Assembly (NCBI RefSeq): GCF_030936135.1
Contig: NC_082603.1
Span: 11,872,880 to 11,936,879, forward strand
Direction: 5' to 3'
Source of the DNA: Gavia stellata
Lineage: Eukaryota > Chordata > Aves > Gaviiformes > Gaviidae
Length of the DNA: 64,000 nucleotides
Shown here piece by piece: positions 44,981 through 57,805 of this stretch. Made by a program: the position numbers and the translations under genes. Positions within the stretch are counted from its first letter, which is position 1. Each line of letters opens with the position of its first letter. The notes below the pieces were generated by a model. That model saw only the letters and a program-made list of their open reading frames with translations. It was not told the origin of the DNA and made no database searches.

Positions 44981-46108
44981 AATATTGTCAGTTTTCTGTT
45001 CCTGAGAGAACTGCTAAATTAGTGTCTCATTCATTATGTGATTAGCTAGTTTTTAAAGGTACTGAGTACCTAAGTCCCACTGAAATCATTAGAGACATCT
45101 AAATACCCTTAAATTCTAGCCATTGTCCCCATTTTTCCACAGTAATAATTCTTACCTCATTAGCCACTTTTATCTTTTCTTGCAAAAGATCTGTACATGA
45201 TCTCAAGGCAAAGCAGAGCATTTCATCACTGTTGGAAAACAGGTAGCAGAATGCTTATTAAATGTACTGCTTGCAAATCATCAGCTGATTTTGGAAGTTG
45301 TCTATTTCCAGGCAGAATTACAGCCTCTAACTAAATTAAAACCTGGCTAAATTGAACTGATTGCATCCATTTTTGCCCCAGGTTTGTCAAACAGGCTTAA
45401 TACTTCCTCCTTTCAAGACAATTTCACTTTCCTATGCCAAAATTTGTCATTTTGAAGTTGGTGCAAGCACCCACCGAGTCTCCCATCATCTTCCATACAT
45501 TCTTCTTCACACTTAGGCTGCTTGGAGAGCAAGGAGCCATATTACAAGAACAGCAACCAAGAACACTTTCCTTATGGATGGACTCCTTCGTGTTTCATGT
45601 TTGCTAATGGCTGGAGAACATACCCCCATGTATGCACCACAGATTCTCCTTGAGAAACAGGGAGACACCAGACCTGAAGTAAATATGCAGTCCCTGGCTG
45701 CTGTTTTTGAAACTGGAACGAGTCTGAAATCTATGCGTAATGCCACTGTATTGTCCTGATCTCATTCAGCTCTGGTGACTGTCATCCTAGATTAAAAGCC
45801 AGATTGCTTACAGGAGTGGGTACAGCTGCACTGGCCGCGCCTGCTCTCGCTGGGCTGTGCATGGCACGCGTGCTCACAGAAAGGCCGCTGGTAGTTGAGG
45901 TATTGCAGAAATGCCACTACCATGCCAGTACGTGAGTTGTATGCAATTTTTCATTCAAAAGCATTTACTTTAAAACATCATCTATTTAAATTATTTTCAT
46001 GGGTGAAAATAAGTCATTGAACAACCTCTTTTATTTGATGGACAAAGCTGGGTGAGTTAAGCAGAAGGTTTAAAATATCTAGAATTGCCAGAGCCAAAAA
46101 TCTTAAAA

Positions 46109-46740
46109 TCACAGAATAATCCAGGCTGGAAGGGATTTTAAGGTGTCTCTAATCCAACCCCCTGCTCAAACCAGGCTTCTCAGGGCTTTGTCCAGTTGGG
46201 CTTTGAAAACCCCCAAGGATGGAAACTGCACAACCTCCCTGCCCAGCCAGCACCACTGCCTGACCATCTTCATGGGGAGAAAGTTTTTCCTTAGTTCTGG
46301 TCTAAATCTCTTTTTTTCAACTTATACCCGATGCTGGTCACTCTCCTCTTCCTTGAGCCCTGCTGCAAAGCACAGAACCTGGGAGACCTTGTTAGTAAAG
46401 ACTGAGGCAAAGGCGGCACTGAGTACTTCAGCCTGGTCTGTGTTTGCTGCCACTAAATCACCAGCTGAATCCAGCAGCAGTCCTACATTTTCCTTGTTCG
46501 TCCCCTAACTAGCCATTTGACATCCCTTGTAAGTCTCAACTCTAGCTGAACACTGGCTTTTTTAACATCATCTCTACATGCCTGAACAGTGCTTCTAAAT
46601 TACTTGTTCTGAGCCATTCCTGGCTTCAGCTGCTGTATACTGCCTTTTTGCATTGTAGCTCCATTGTGAGTTACTTGTTTAGCCAAGCTGATCCCATACA
46701 ACTGCTTCTTTTCCTAAGTGTCAAGATGGACCATCTTGGC
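46109..46740 (-). mobile_element. CR1 LINE, 5'-truncated, antisense to NR5A2
   Basis: TCACAGAAT at 46109-46117 is the reverse of the CR1 3' terminal word ATTCTGTG. It is followed by the typical antisense 3' region: CTGGAAGGGATTTTAAGG, CTAATCCAACCCCCTGCTCA, and GGATGGAAACTGCACAACCT. Further in, AAGACTGAGGCAAAGGCGGC and TTAGCCAAGCTGATCCCATA match the end of the CR1 reverse-transcriptase region as I recall it from birds. The element therefore lies on the - strand, about 0.63 kb of 3' end and degraded reading frame. No intact protein is possible. CR1 is the dominant retroposon of birds and is also found in turtles and crocodilians. Confidence 0.85.
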
Positions 46741-46906
46741 AGCATCAACTCAAATCTGTTGTCGTTCTATGACACAACACCAGTTCAAATGTATTTATGA
46801 AGGGACAATTATGACTGTGTCTGTCTCTTCTGTTTTAACTGTAAAATAATTCTGGAAAGCCACACTTCTAGACCCAGGCATTATGAGTCTTTACTACTGC
46901 ACTAAA

Positions 46907-46948
46907 TGCTGCATACTTTCTGGTTGCTGCATACTTTCTGGTTGCTGC
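46907..46948 (+). repeat. Tandem duplication of an 18-bp unit
   Basis: TGCTGCATACTTTCTGGT occurs at 46907-46924 and 46925-46942 without a difference, followed by a partial third copy. Perfect identity suggests recent slippage. Confidence 0.95.
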
Positions 46949-49078
46949 CCTGATCCTTTCAGTTTCTCCAGTAAAGAAAGGGAAATAACCATGCCACCAT
47001 CTCATAAAAATTAATTAAGGCGTGAAAAGCGCTCTGACACTTCTGATGAAAAGTGCTGTAGATGTTTTTATTTACTGCTACCAGCAAAGCACTATGAGCA
47101 AAATTACAGTCAATCATCTGGCTTTCAAAGATATTAACTTTAAACTGAGGACCTGAGCTAGATAGCCTACTTTATTACCTGGGAGATCATGATTATTGTC
47201 ACAAGTTAGCAAATTTAAGACCTCAGAAGCCTCACTCCTTGCTTTCCTTAATATATCCTTCCATAAAAGCTACTCATAAACACAGTCCTTTTTACAATCA
47301 CAATCAAGGGGGAAGCTGTAAGGGGGGAACTTACCACCACTTAATTAGAACATACCTACTTTCTCCACTTAGGCTGCACAGCCTCTGTTCCTCAGACACA
47401 AAAGTCAAGCTTCATCCAGCTCCCCAGGGCCATACCACGGTCAGTTCTATACTAGATATCTAAAATGGGCTAGTAGTTAGAAGTACACTCGATAATTTTC
47501 AAATGCGTTGGCTCAAAACCCGTTACCTTAGGGTTTTCCTATAACATTTCCATACATCTGCATTTCCCTCAAGCCATTGGCTTATGAGTTTTACCCAGTG
47601 TCAATCCACTGTTCCCACTTTGATGGGAAAAAAGTGCAGTCAGCAACAAAGTAGTAAGCATTGGCCCCTGCACAAAAAAGACTATGTTTTATTTTATTTT
47701 GTTATTTATTTGGTTGGAGTTTCATAAATGAAGCTCTTTTGTGTGTATGTGTTTCAAGAAAGCACTTTTTTCAGATCATTACAATTCCTTAACAGTTCCT
47801 CAGAAATTAGTTCCTCCCTATGCTGCACACTTTGTTTTCTGCACTAAGTACTGCCCCTCAGCAGTAGCAATTACCATTTCAAAAGGAAATAAAGTAGCAC
47901 AAATGCATTTTACAACTCTCCAAATTTCATAATAGAAAACAGCTAAGGAGTGATTTGCAATGTGGTGGTTAATTGTAAATCATTGCCAATATGGTCTCCA
48001 CACGCCAGGTTTCATTGGCTTGCCATGTGGCATGTAATTTTAACAGACCATTTCTAATTATGGAACTCTAATTCCTCCAATTTGAACACTTTCCTTTTGT
48101 ATCTTCTACACCAGCAACACACTGCCAGCTCCCAAGATCCAGCACACACCGAGTAGATACTAAAGCTCTGTACAGAATATCATTGTTCATACGTTTTCAT
48201 GCAGCAGTCACACAACACGTGAATTGTAGCTTCGGCTGCCCAGACGCAAGCTGCTCATTTTGTTCATACCTACGCTCTATTCATTGTTGCCAAATCTTCC
48301 CTCTGCTGAGTTTGGTCAAAGCCTTTCAGATTAAAAAGACCATCCAAAAATGTGCCTAAATCTCAGACTTTTTTGAGATTGTTGAAACTACTGATTTAGT
48401 TAAAGTCATCACACAAATACATCTTTCCACCCGGATTTCTATTCTAAAGCATAGCACCAGAGAAGAGCATGAGAGATAACCAAGACCTTGAGAGTGTTGT
48501 GTTTTGAAGCAAATCAAAAATCTAACTTCAATTTAGATCAGAATTTTGTGGCTTGAACTTCTCCCTGGATGGGATATTTTGTAGATCTTTCAGCTGTACC
48601 TTATTGAAAGGTGGTAATGTGTGGCCTGGGGAATTTTCTGTGGCAATGTAATCTCTGTTAGATTTACTCTCTTGCAAAGAAGGCTTCTACTATCCCTATG
48701 TAGCTGTATTTGCTGAGGCCTTTGGAGAATCTCTTTGTCTAGGGAACAGACTTGCAAGTTCAAGGAAAGATCACCTTGCCACTGAAAAGGTTCTCAAGGG
48801 GCAGCTGAACTTTCAACCTGTGGGCTACAGATTACTGTATCACAAAGAAGATCACCCTTGCAGAAGTATCACTGTTGCACAAAAAGTTACAAGAGTGTTA
48901 GAGGAAGGAGTGTCTCTGAAGGACAAGAGAAAGGAGCTTGCAAAAAAAGTAGATAAGGAAACAGGCTTTTTTGTTCATCCTAAGAAATGACCAAAAATAC
49001 ATACACTAGTCATAGGTATAGAAAGCTAATGAATATCTAATGGAAAACTATTACTTCTTATGTTCTTGGAAATTAGCC

Positions 49079-49102
49079 TTTTTTTTCTTTTTTTTTTTTT
49101 TT
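49079..49102 (+). repeat. T-rich tract
   Basis: A near-homopolymer of T interrupted by one C. No flanking features point to a retrocopy. Confidence 0.8.
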
Positions 49103-51139
49103 CCCATTAGAGTTGTGGTTGCACTCAATGTGTCTTCATAGTTGTAGCTGACAGAAAAGAGGTATTGGCATTTGGGGGTCAAATCTAGAAGTCCTTACAT
49201 AGGCAGACAAACACAGGATTTGATTCAAGTTGTATACAAATGAGGTCAAGCAATCATTATGTTGCTGTTCAGTGTAGTATTTGTTCTCTTATATACAAGC
49301 TTGCACAGTTCCTCACCCTAGTGGTTTCTGCCTAAAGGAGAAGACAACAAGGTTGTGCTAGTTGTTAGAAGTGCCTCACGCCTTATGAAGATACTATGCT
49401 AGCTGTTTTTTGGGGCTGAGCTAGATGTTCTCAGTTAAACTAGGTAAAACACATCAAAATTCAGTTATAATCAAGAAGTGCCCAGTTCAGGTTTGTCCAA
49501 TTATTCATTAAATGCTTTGAGCTTTCCAAGTAGCTATGGACACACCTGTGAACAAGCTGATCCCAATTTACATTTGCTTTGCTATGTTATCATGAAACCA
49601 TCATAGCACTATGGTTTTAAGTCTAAAATTCCAGTTCCAGTAAAAAGCCATGGAGAGGGCACCCAATATGAATCCTTGCACGCCAGAACTGTTCCATTTC
49701 CCACATAGTAATTCTGTTGTGTTCATAGGAAACACATTTCTTTTGTATTCTGTACACATTGCTCCCATAAAGAGAACAAAAGCTGTTTGCCTGGAATCTG
49801 GCACCATTTCTTCAAGGCTGCTAGTCTTCCATACAAGTCCCATACTAGTGAACTAATTTCTCCATATAAATTCATGTAAAGTCTCATATTTGATTTTAAG
49901 CTTGCCCAATATGAGAGACAAGTTGTTCAGAGACCCAACTCAAAGAAGAAAGCACCACTTCAGTTTGTCACAACTGCCTATCAGAGTAGTGATACTGACG
50001 GGATTCAAAGTGAGCACATCGTATTCCATGGATGGGAAAGGTTTTAAAACAGTAGAGTAGAAATTTGTGTAAGACATGAAGGTAATAAGGGGAAATGAAC
50101 TTACATGGTTAAAAGCTCCTGAAGAAACAGTCTGAGCTAGCACAGCCCTTGTGATGTTACCTAAACATTCACAAAAAATTTCCAGTGACGGTCTGTCTTC
50201 CGATGAAGTTTATGCATATTCAGACTCAGCAGTGATTCTGTATCATCTCATCTCTATATAAAAAACACAAAGTGCATTGCAACACTGTGGTAAAGAAATG
50301 GATTCCATTGTACTCTAGGTTAGCTATGTTCTGCACATTACTTTAACGTCTTCATACAAATAATTTGAAGAACCTAATAGTCACCATTACTAGAGTGGAA
50401 AATTTAATGGTACTGATTAAAATAGCTATGTGCATGAAACTTAACAATACTTTTATTATTATGTGTTTTATAACGTAAATATATCTACTATAAATTAATC
50501 TATATATAATCAACTACAGGGCATAGAATTTTTCTGGTTTTGATGTACTAGTTTTTCTGAAACTAAGTTAGACAAAGTAAATTCATTATTTTGGAGTGTT
50601 ACTCTTTGCATATTATAGCTAATTAGCAAGCACAATAACATCATCCTAGGGGAAAGGTCCACTGGCAACTTAATTCATTATCTTCTATTATTGTGTATCA
50701 TGTTAAAATGACAAGCATCTTATGCTGTATAAGTCATCACAACTTTAATTAATCTATCCAAACCTGATATAAGTATATCTGCTGTTTTTGTCCATGCTGA
50801 GTCCTCCTCAATTTTTGTAGGTAGGTGCCTCTTCAAAGTGTTTTTTCCATATTCATTTGCTTAGAAATGTAACACAAATACTGCTTTAAATGTTTTTAAT
50901 GAAAGTATTAATTATATGAAAAGCTCAAAATGAGTTTAATAACCACCATAGTTGCCACTGAAATATATATTTCAGGAAACAGTGGAAGAGTAATTATGGT
51001 TGTGATAGTAAATTAACTTGCTTGCTATATACTGTGCTGAACGCATCCTTCTGAGAGAAAGGCTTATCCACCCACATAGCCATACACTAGAGTCAACTTA
51101 CAGGCTCTCAGCAGGGTCAGGACTTCAAAATCCAAGGCA

Positions 51140-51310
51140 GATTATTGCTGGCCACTCCCCAGGCTTTCAGTGCAGTCTGTAACCGAGGAGGGAGCGGTGG
51201 GGGAGCCGTCCCCCATCAGCAGCAACCAGCTGCCCTGGCCAGGGTTGCACGGAGCAGAGCATGAAGAGCGGGATGGTCCCTTTGCTGCACCCACTGCCTC
51301 CTTTGCCTTT
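51140..51310. other. Short GC-rich patch
   Basis: About 170 bases of clearly higher GC lie in an AT-rich intron. The - strand frame across it (51142-51360) resembles no known protein. Function unknown. Confidence 0.3.
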
Positions 51311-53545
51311 GTGCCCCAAACACACAGTGATCTAACTTGTTGAATTAAATATGAAATCAATTTTTCACTAACTTGAACTACCTTAGTCTGCTAGAACATT
51401 TGTTCATTATACAGGTACTGTATCCAGCCACAGCAGGGGCTTTATTCCTTGCTTGCACAATTCCTGTTCTAACTGAAAGGAATGTCATTCAGTGATAGTC
51501 AGTACCTGGTAACAGCCATCAACAAGTAAAATCACTTTAATCCTATATTCTGGAGACTGTTGCAAGCTTGCTGATGCATTGAAAATGGATGGTACAGTTC
51601 CACACAGCATTTCCACATGCCATATGACCCCACTGTCATATCCTACAAATCAAACGCCATTTAATTTTAGAAGGAAGGAACCTGATTCCACCATTAAATG
51701 TTAGGTCCCATTTTGCGGGCATAGAGAGGAGTCGATACCAGAGGCTACCACCTGACTCCACCAGAAAGTTTCCATCTGAGCCCAGGGAAACCAGGGATTT
51801 GGCTTCAAGAATCATTCATTACCATGATAAATCATTTGCAAAACAAAAAAGCACAAGTGCTCCCTGCATTTCTGGCCTTCAGCCTCAGCATTTATTTAGC
51901 CCAGGGTACAGTTTCATGTTGTAAAAAAGGTTTGTCTTTTGTTCTGCCTTGAACAATATTTCACTGTGTTAAATGAGACCTTCACGTGAGAAAAAACCTG
52001 CCGAATCAGTCACTTCCATCTCTCTTACCTCTCTGTTTATCAGTTGAGAAATTATTTGATAGCTGAATATCTAAATGCTGCTGAACTCCAAGTACTTTAC
52101 TGTGATATATTGTTTTAAAGTAGAATTACCATAAACATTCAGCACTGGCCTAACTTGCTTTTACTGACATTAAAGGGATTTGGACTTTTAAGTCACTCTC
52201 AACTGTATCAAGAAAGGATTTAGAAAAATACGCAGTATTGCTGTGTCTTTCTGCAGTCCCATTTAAGTTATGACCCTCTCACTAATACTATCAGCTGTTT
52301 TATTTCTTTTCCTTGGCTGTAGTGCCTCTGTACTGCCCTGCCCTCTCGCAGAGCCTGCAGCCTCATCCGCCCAGCCCTTACCTCTGCGACACAGGGAGCA
52401 GGGAAGGCCAGCAGCGAACTAGCTGGTAACTGTAAGAGGTAACCTTGAGAAATGCTGAGGAGAAAGATATGACGTGAATGCTGCCTGTCCAAGGGACTTA
52501 TGCACATTTTTCTACTTGGGATTCCCAGCTGGAAGTTCCCTCCTAGAGCTAAGCACTAAGCAAACCCTTCTTCTCCAAACCAAGCCAAAGGTCCCCCTGT
52601 TTTCTGCCCAATACTCATGATCAGAAGATATCCACAAGATGTGCCAGATATACCTGAAGAAACTTGATATTTCTCACTTTCAGAAAGATGCCCCAATTGC
52701 CAGGCTATAGTCTTATTTCATGCACTCTTTGGATTGGAGTTTTGACCCCAGATTTCCCATATCTTGGTCACTCCAGCCACTGGCCTTCTACCAAATCCCA
52801 TCTTTGGTATTTTTGCTGCCTTAGGTAGGTGAAAGCCTCGTAGTCCATGAATCTAAAAAGAGCTGTAGCATGAGCTGGACACACAGTTACTTACCGCTTG
52901 GGTAGTCCTGGCCATGCCTAGAGGTAGTCTGACATGCAAAGGGCTGGTGGAAGACAGAGGTGTGTGGACTTTAAGCACAAAGTTAGGTGGCAGCAGAGCA
53001 GAAGTTTTAAGTATCTAATTTTAGATTTAGGCACTTCAGTTAGCAAATGGTATACTACAGCACAGCCTGCAGTATAGCATACATAGAGATGTCCATACGA
53101 ACCTTAAACATGCCTGTTTAAGCACCAGAACAGCAACAACAAGCAGCAGTGTAAACTATTCAGTGCTGTTCTGTCTGCATTGCTTTGGTACCAGGCTAAC
53201 CCAATTAAGACTCTATCACTACTTCGTCATCGTTACTATATTCAACATGCAAGATAGCACTGTGTACTGGTACATGAGGAATTCACACCTCCATTTGTCT
53301 GCGCATTCGTAACTTTATTCCCAACATTTTACTTCTGAATTAGGTAATGTGGAAGTTTCACCAAAGCTTCTGGTTTTGTCAGTCAACATGCCATCTTCAA
53401 CGTCAAAACCAACTATGAAACGTAATACTATTAATTGGGATGCAAGAATAATTTATTTCAATTGTGGATTTGATTTTACCGAATGACATTAATGGTAAAA
53501 TATAAAGTAAATGCTAAGACTTATGCATGCAATTAAGCATTTTGC

Positions 53546-53554
53546 TCAAGGTCA
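53546..53554 (+). promoter_or_regulatory. NR5A consensus site TCAAGGTCA
   Basis: This is an exact match to the best NR5A site, in the gene's own intron. One such exact word is expected by chance in about 130 kb when both strands are counted, so self-regulation is only a possibility. Confidence 0.25.
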
Positions 53555-54475
53555 GGCTGTTCTGATCTTTGCCTTTTAAAAGCATTTTTAATCACAAATT
53601 GGAAGGTAAAAGAATTAATACACCTTTTAGTATCAATATCTGCATACAGGACCAAGCAAGCAAGACAGCATACTCTTTAATGTAGCCACTTTTTCAGAAC
53701 AGACATTAACGGAGGCTTTTTCATGCACAGTTGATTTTGTATAAACTGATTGACACCTTTGGGGGTCGTCTTTCCACTGACTCATAATTTTGCTCACTCT
53801 TGAAAAAAGCCTGCTGCACACCCAGTATTCTCTAGTTAAAGCCGAAAATTCAACTCATCATATTTACACAATAAAAAAAAAAAAATCCATTCTTCGTTGT
53901 TTTTAATTGCAAATCCTACTCAAGGGACCAATTCTCCTGCTTAGGAGGCAGCCCTGTGCCTTCTACCAGAGAACCAACTGCAGTCAATTATGGTAATGAA
54001 ATGTCAATAAATATAAAAATTTAATACAGCCTGCTCTTGGTGAGTGGCAGATGAGGACTTGCTTCCCAGACAAATTTGCTGGTGCTGCAAATATTAAATG
54101 CACCTGAAAGAGTAGCAGGTTGCCTGAGAGCTCTCCAGTAGAGGGATGGTGGGAGATCCAGGTATCTACTGGGTTTTTCCATTATGGCATAATCGCTGCA
54201 CTAAGGCCACTGATATTCTTGACATCCAGACATCTTAACTTCTTATTATGAAGTGAACAGCATATTTCCCCCACAAACTGGAACCTCAGTAAGGGATTTT
54301 GAGCTTTTTTTTCCCCCGACAATTACAAAAGGGAAATTAAATTGCGAAAGTTGATATTTATATGTGACCAGTTTCTCAATATGCAGTAGTTGAATCATGT
54401 CACTATACTAAACTGCTCTTCGAGTAAAAAGTATTTGAGGTATGTTACTTTCTTTATATACTTATATATAAAGAA

Positions 54476-54480
<5 letters not shown>

Positions 54481-54508
<28 letters not shown>

Positions 54509-54523
54509 GAGAGAGAGAGAGAA
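54481..54523 (+). repeat. Compound (TG)n(TA)n(GA)n microsatellite
   Basis: Three dinucleotide runs follow one another: TG, then TA, then GA after a short CATA link. Confidence 0.9.
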
Positions 54524-54582
54524 ATAACAGATGAACTAGAAACTAGTTTATGAAAGATGGTTTGGCTGGGATTTCCAAAGAC

Positions 54583-54700
54583 TAGATCCTAGTTTTGTCA
54601 CAGATTTCTTTGGCCTTGAGTAAGTGATTTAATGTCACTACTCCAGTTTTCCCAAGTGTAAAAGAGAGCAATAAAACCTACCTCACAGGATACTTCAGCA
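54583..54700 (+). mobile_element. MIR-like SINE fragment
   Basis: GATCCTAGTTTTGTCACAGA, then TTGGCCTTGAGTAAGTGATT, then CTCCAGTTTTCCCAAGTGTA, then AACCTACCTCACAGGATACT follow the MIR/core-SINE order closely (unique 5' part, core, 3' part). Old and diverged but better preserved than the copy at 44743. Confidence 0.6.
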
Positions 54701-55619
54701 TAATCCATTGACTTAATTGAAACATAAGCACAACTTTAAATGCTTTATGGAGTTGGAGCAGTGTTATTCTTAACATCCATACAAAAAGTGTGACTTCATT
54801 TTTCTAGTACAGTTCCCTTCAATCAATGTCTTGGGAGCACTAAGAGTATGTATAAATAAAATGTCTTATTAAAAGTCAGTAACCTATTGGTTATATTAAG
54901 GTCATCACTAGGAGAAGTCATTTTTAGTTCCTTTCAATCATCTATCTATCTTTCCTGGCTGAAATTTTGTCAGGTTTAAGGTCTTCCAGTTTTTTTCTTG
55001 CTTTACTGTTGTTTATACTTGAGCAAAATCAATTTAACAGTTTTAAAATCAAAAAAACGTATTTCAAAATACATGTTCCTTAACAGTTATTAAAAAAACA
55101 GATTTTAAGGGATCAGTGCCTGGAAAAACAAAATTTTGCAGCATTGGTCTCTTTCCTCTGATGATACCTGGCCATTCTTTATTAACTACTTCATTATGGG
55201 AGACCTTAAAGATGGGATTAGAGCACTGATACCTTTAAACACATCATTAACCCAAAGTGTGCACTTACCATTGTTGCTTAGTCATAGTTTAGAGCCAGAC
55301 TTCACTTACGTGTGCTTATGTGAAGTATGGTTAGCAATTTCCCTGTTGTTATGGAGGCTCCTAAAAGAGAAAGGTGTTTTTAATATTAGAACAGCCAGGC
55401 AAGAAAATAACTTTTTTAAATGCATCAATAACCCATTTAGACCTCAGCCAGTTATCCAGGAGCAGTTCAACACAAGAGCAAGCAACACACCTGGCCATTT
55501 TCATGGGACTGTGGCACTTGTATGGGATATGTAACATACTGATGAAAACAGGGCTGAGATGAAGGCTTTTCAACTGAAGCAGTTGCTCAGATCACCCCAG
55601 TTCCCAATACACCAGCTAC

Positions 55620-55720
55620 ACCCTGCTCCACGCTGCTGTCGCTGCACTGGAGCTGCCCGGTCTCACAGCCGCCAGCCCTGTCTCAGAGGAAGCTCACCCC
55701 GGCCCCAGCCCCTGTGCTTC
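55620..55720. other. Short GC-rich patch upstream of a CR1 end
   Basis: A GC-rich block (GCTGTCGCTGCACTGGAGCT and following) lies about 0.3 kb before a CR1 3' end in the same orientation. It might be part of that element or of a nearby older one, but I cannot match it. Confidence 0.2.
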
Positions 55721-56008
55721 ACCTTCACATCACAGCATTCCCGTAGGCTGCAGTACCAGAGCATTTCTCCACTGGTCACCATCTCGTGACAAAGCATGCA
55801 AAAGTTAACAGCGCACATCTTCAGAGTGGCAGAGGCTGGTACAGCCATCTGCATGGAAGCATCCCCTTAATGGGACTGGCATCAGCCAGAAAAGTTTCAG
55901 CGTGCAAGCAGTGGGGAGGTTGCCCAAGATTCAAGGACCGCCCAGGGATGTGTCAACTATGACAGGCTTTAAGTATACTTTGCTTGTGAACATTACCTTT
56001 TTTAATAT

Positions 56009-56063
56009 GTTGATGGTTGGACTTGATGATCTTACAGGTCTTTTCCAACCTTAGTGATTCTGT
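56009..56063 (+). mobile_element. CR1 LINE 3' end, same strand as NR5A2
   Basis: TGTTGATGGTTGGACTTGAT, then GATCTTACAGGTCTTTTCCA, then ACCTTAGTGATTCTGTA is a close match to the avian CR1 3' end, including one GATTCTGT-type terminal repeat. Only the last 55 or so bases are certain; how far the copy extends upstream is unclear. Confidence 0.85.
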
Positions 56064-56911
56064 ATTAATTCCAGGTTTCTGTTGGATCTCTATATACAAG
56101 TGTCACTTCAAGAGCTCATAGACAGGTCAGCCTCACCCAAGAACAAATGGGCAGCATGGCAAGGGCAGCAGACCCCCGGAGCAGTCCCACTTTTTTCTAC
56201 GTCCTAGACAAAGTAGTTTTGTGCGCTGCAGTTGCTGCTCGGGACAATGCAAATGCAGCTGGCCTGTGTCACGCACCTGCCTGCTCCTCCTTTGCTAGCA
56301 GGGGAGGACTCACCAGAACAAGTCCGTTGGAACCAACTCCAACAAATACCAGTATTTTGTGTAGCTAAGGAGAACAGAAACTACCCACACAATACCTCTG
56401 TTTCCTGTGGGAATACTCCGACATTTCTGGGCTTGAATAGATGTTTCTGGCCAAGTTATAGACACAGGACCATTTCCCATGAATGCTGTTATGTCCCTCC
56501 GGACCAATACACCCAGTGTAGGCGCAAAGCTTACTTCATCCGTCTTTCTTTGCAAGATCATACAATTACAATGAGAACAAGAGGCACCAAATGAATAAAA
56601 CAAACTGATACGGGGACAGCTACCAATGTCATAAGCAGTTCTCATATATAAAGCTTCTAAAAAAGCTAATACAAACCAGCGTTCCCACTGATGTGACATA
56701 CCATTAAGATATACGGTTTAATAATATTTTCAATATATACCATTGTGCTAAAATAGGTTTATACATAAAATCCATCTCAACTTGATAACAACATTAAATT
56801 GAGAGTGATTCTTTTATCCAGGAGTATCCCGGTTGTATGTGATCGCTTGAAACATCCTAAAGTGGTTCTGTGGGCGTGACGACCAGACAGAAATACAATT
56901 CTCTTTTACAG

Positions 56912-57059
56912 GTGGATTATTCCGTAATAGCATCCCAAGCTGGAGCCACCCTCAACAATCTTATGAGCCATGCACAAGAACTAGTAGCAAAGCTTCGTTC
57001 CCTGCAGTTTGATCTACGAGAATTTGTATGTCTCAAATTCCTGGTGCTCTTTAGTTTAG
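56912..57059 (+). CDS. NR5A2: NR5A2 exon: LBD helices around H7-H8
   Basis: The exon is 148 bases: 49 codons, residues 339-387, plus the first base of the next codon (Asp is expected if the next exon starts AT). It encodes [20 protein letters not shown], then [20 protein letters not shown], ending LKFLVLFSL. This is the middle of the LBD, up to the conserved LKFLVLF helix. Acceptor TTTTACAG and donor GTAGGT flank it. Two residues differ from the NR5A2 sequences I remember: V343 (Ile elsewhere) and L373 in FDLREF (Gln elsewhere, codon CTA instead of CAA). The remaining roughly 80 residues, with helix 12/AF-2, must be in a later exon outside the window. Identity is secure. Confidence 0.98.
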
Positions 57060-57766
57060 GTAGGTACACTCTACTCTTCATACTTAATAGTGTTATTATT
57101 TTTTTCTAAAAACATTGAAAATATTTTACTGAAAAACATGATTATGAAATATATTTAATGACGTTCACAGTAATTTGAGAATTATTTTTTAATTACCACC
57201 TGCAGAAAAAATATATATAAGGATTAAAAGTGTGTTTCTATGGAAATGACTCCAAAAACCTATGGGATTTAATAGAATATTACAAGATTTCTGTATTTCT
57301 GTATGTGATTTCTGAATAGTCCAGAACGAGGGTAAAATTCTATTAGAAACTCTAGAGAACAGTGGAAAATACATATTGCCATATTTTCTATGATATTGAA
57401 TATAGTTATGTAAAGCAGATGAAGTGGGGATATGGTTGAAATATCCCTCTTTCAAAGGCATCTGTGGTAAGTATAAACAATCTTTGCATATGATGGCTGT
57501 CACATCATAACTCATAAATCAGGAATGTATCTCATAGTTTTTAAAAAGTGAAAGGAACTCTTAAAGTGCAAATTAATGATAATAGCTTTATGACAGATCT
57601 GGTTAGGAAATAACCTTTAAAGGGAAGATTGTTTTGTATTAGTGGAGAGGACATAGAATGGGAAAGATACCTATGCAAGAAAAATTAGTTAAACCAATGA
57701 CCTCCAATGAATCAGTCAAGAAAAATCACCGGTGCCAGGAATAAAAAAGGGCTTAGGGAGATGGAT

Positions 57767-57805
57767 TCCTATTGACTTCATAGGAACAGATTTTTCTGCC
57801 TGTCC
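57767..57805. repeat. Fragment of an old amniote repeat (tentative)
   Basis: TCCTATTGACTTCATAGGAA is a small palindrome-like word followed by CAGATTTTTCTGCC, as in the palindromic dispersed element suspected elsewhere in the window. Confidence 0.35.

Larger units (their letters stand above)
43595..56911 (+). other. NR5A2 intron, 13317 bp
   Basis: This phase-0 intron has donor GTGAGT and acceptor CTCTTTTACAG. It carries two CR1 copies, two MIR-like SINE fragments, a tandem duplication and microsatellites, listed separately. In the stretches 45000-46100, 47000-51100 and 51400-54400 I see no gene; short open frames there have no recognisable product. Confidence 0.9.

Noticed and set aside
46143..46508. 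121-codon + strand frame
   Set aside because: It lies within the antisense CR1 copy and does not match the LINE protein strand.
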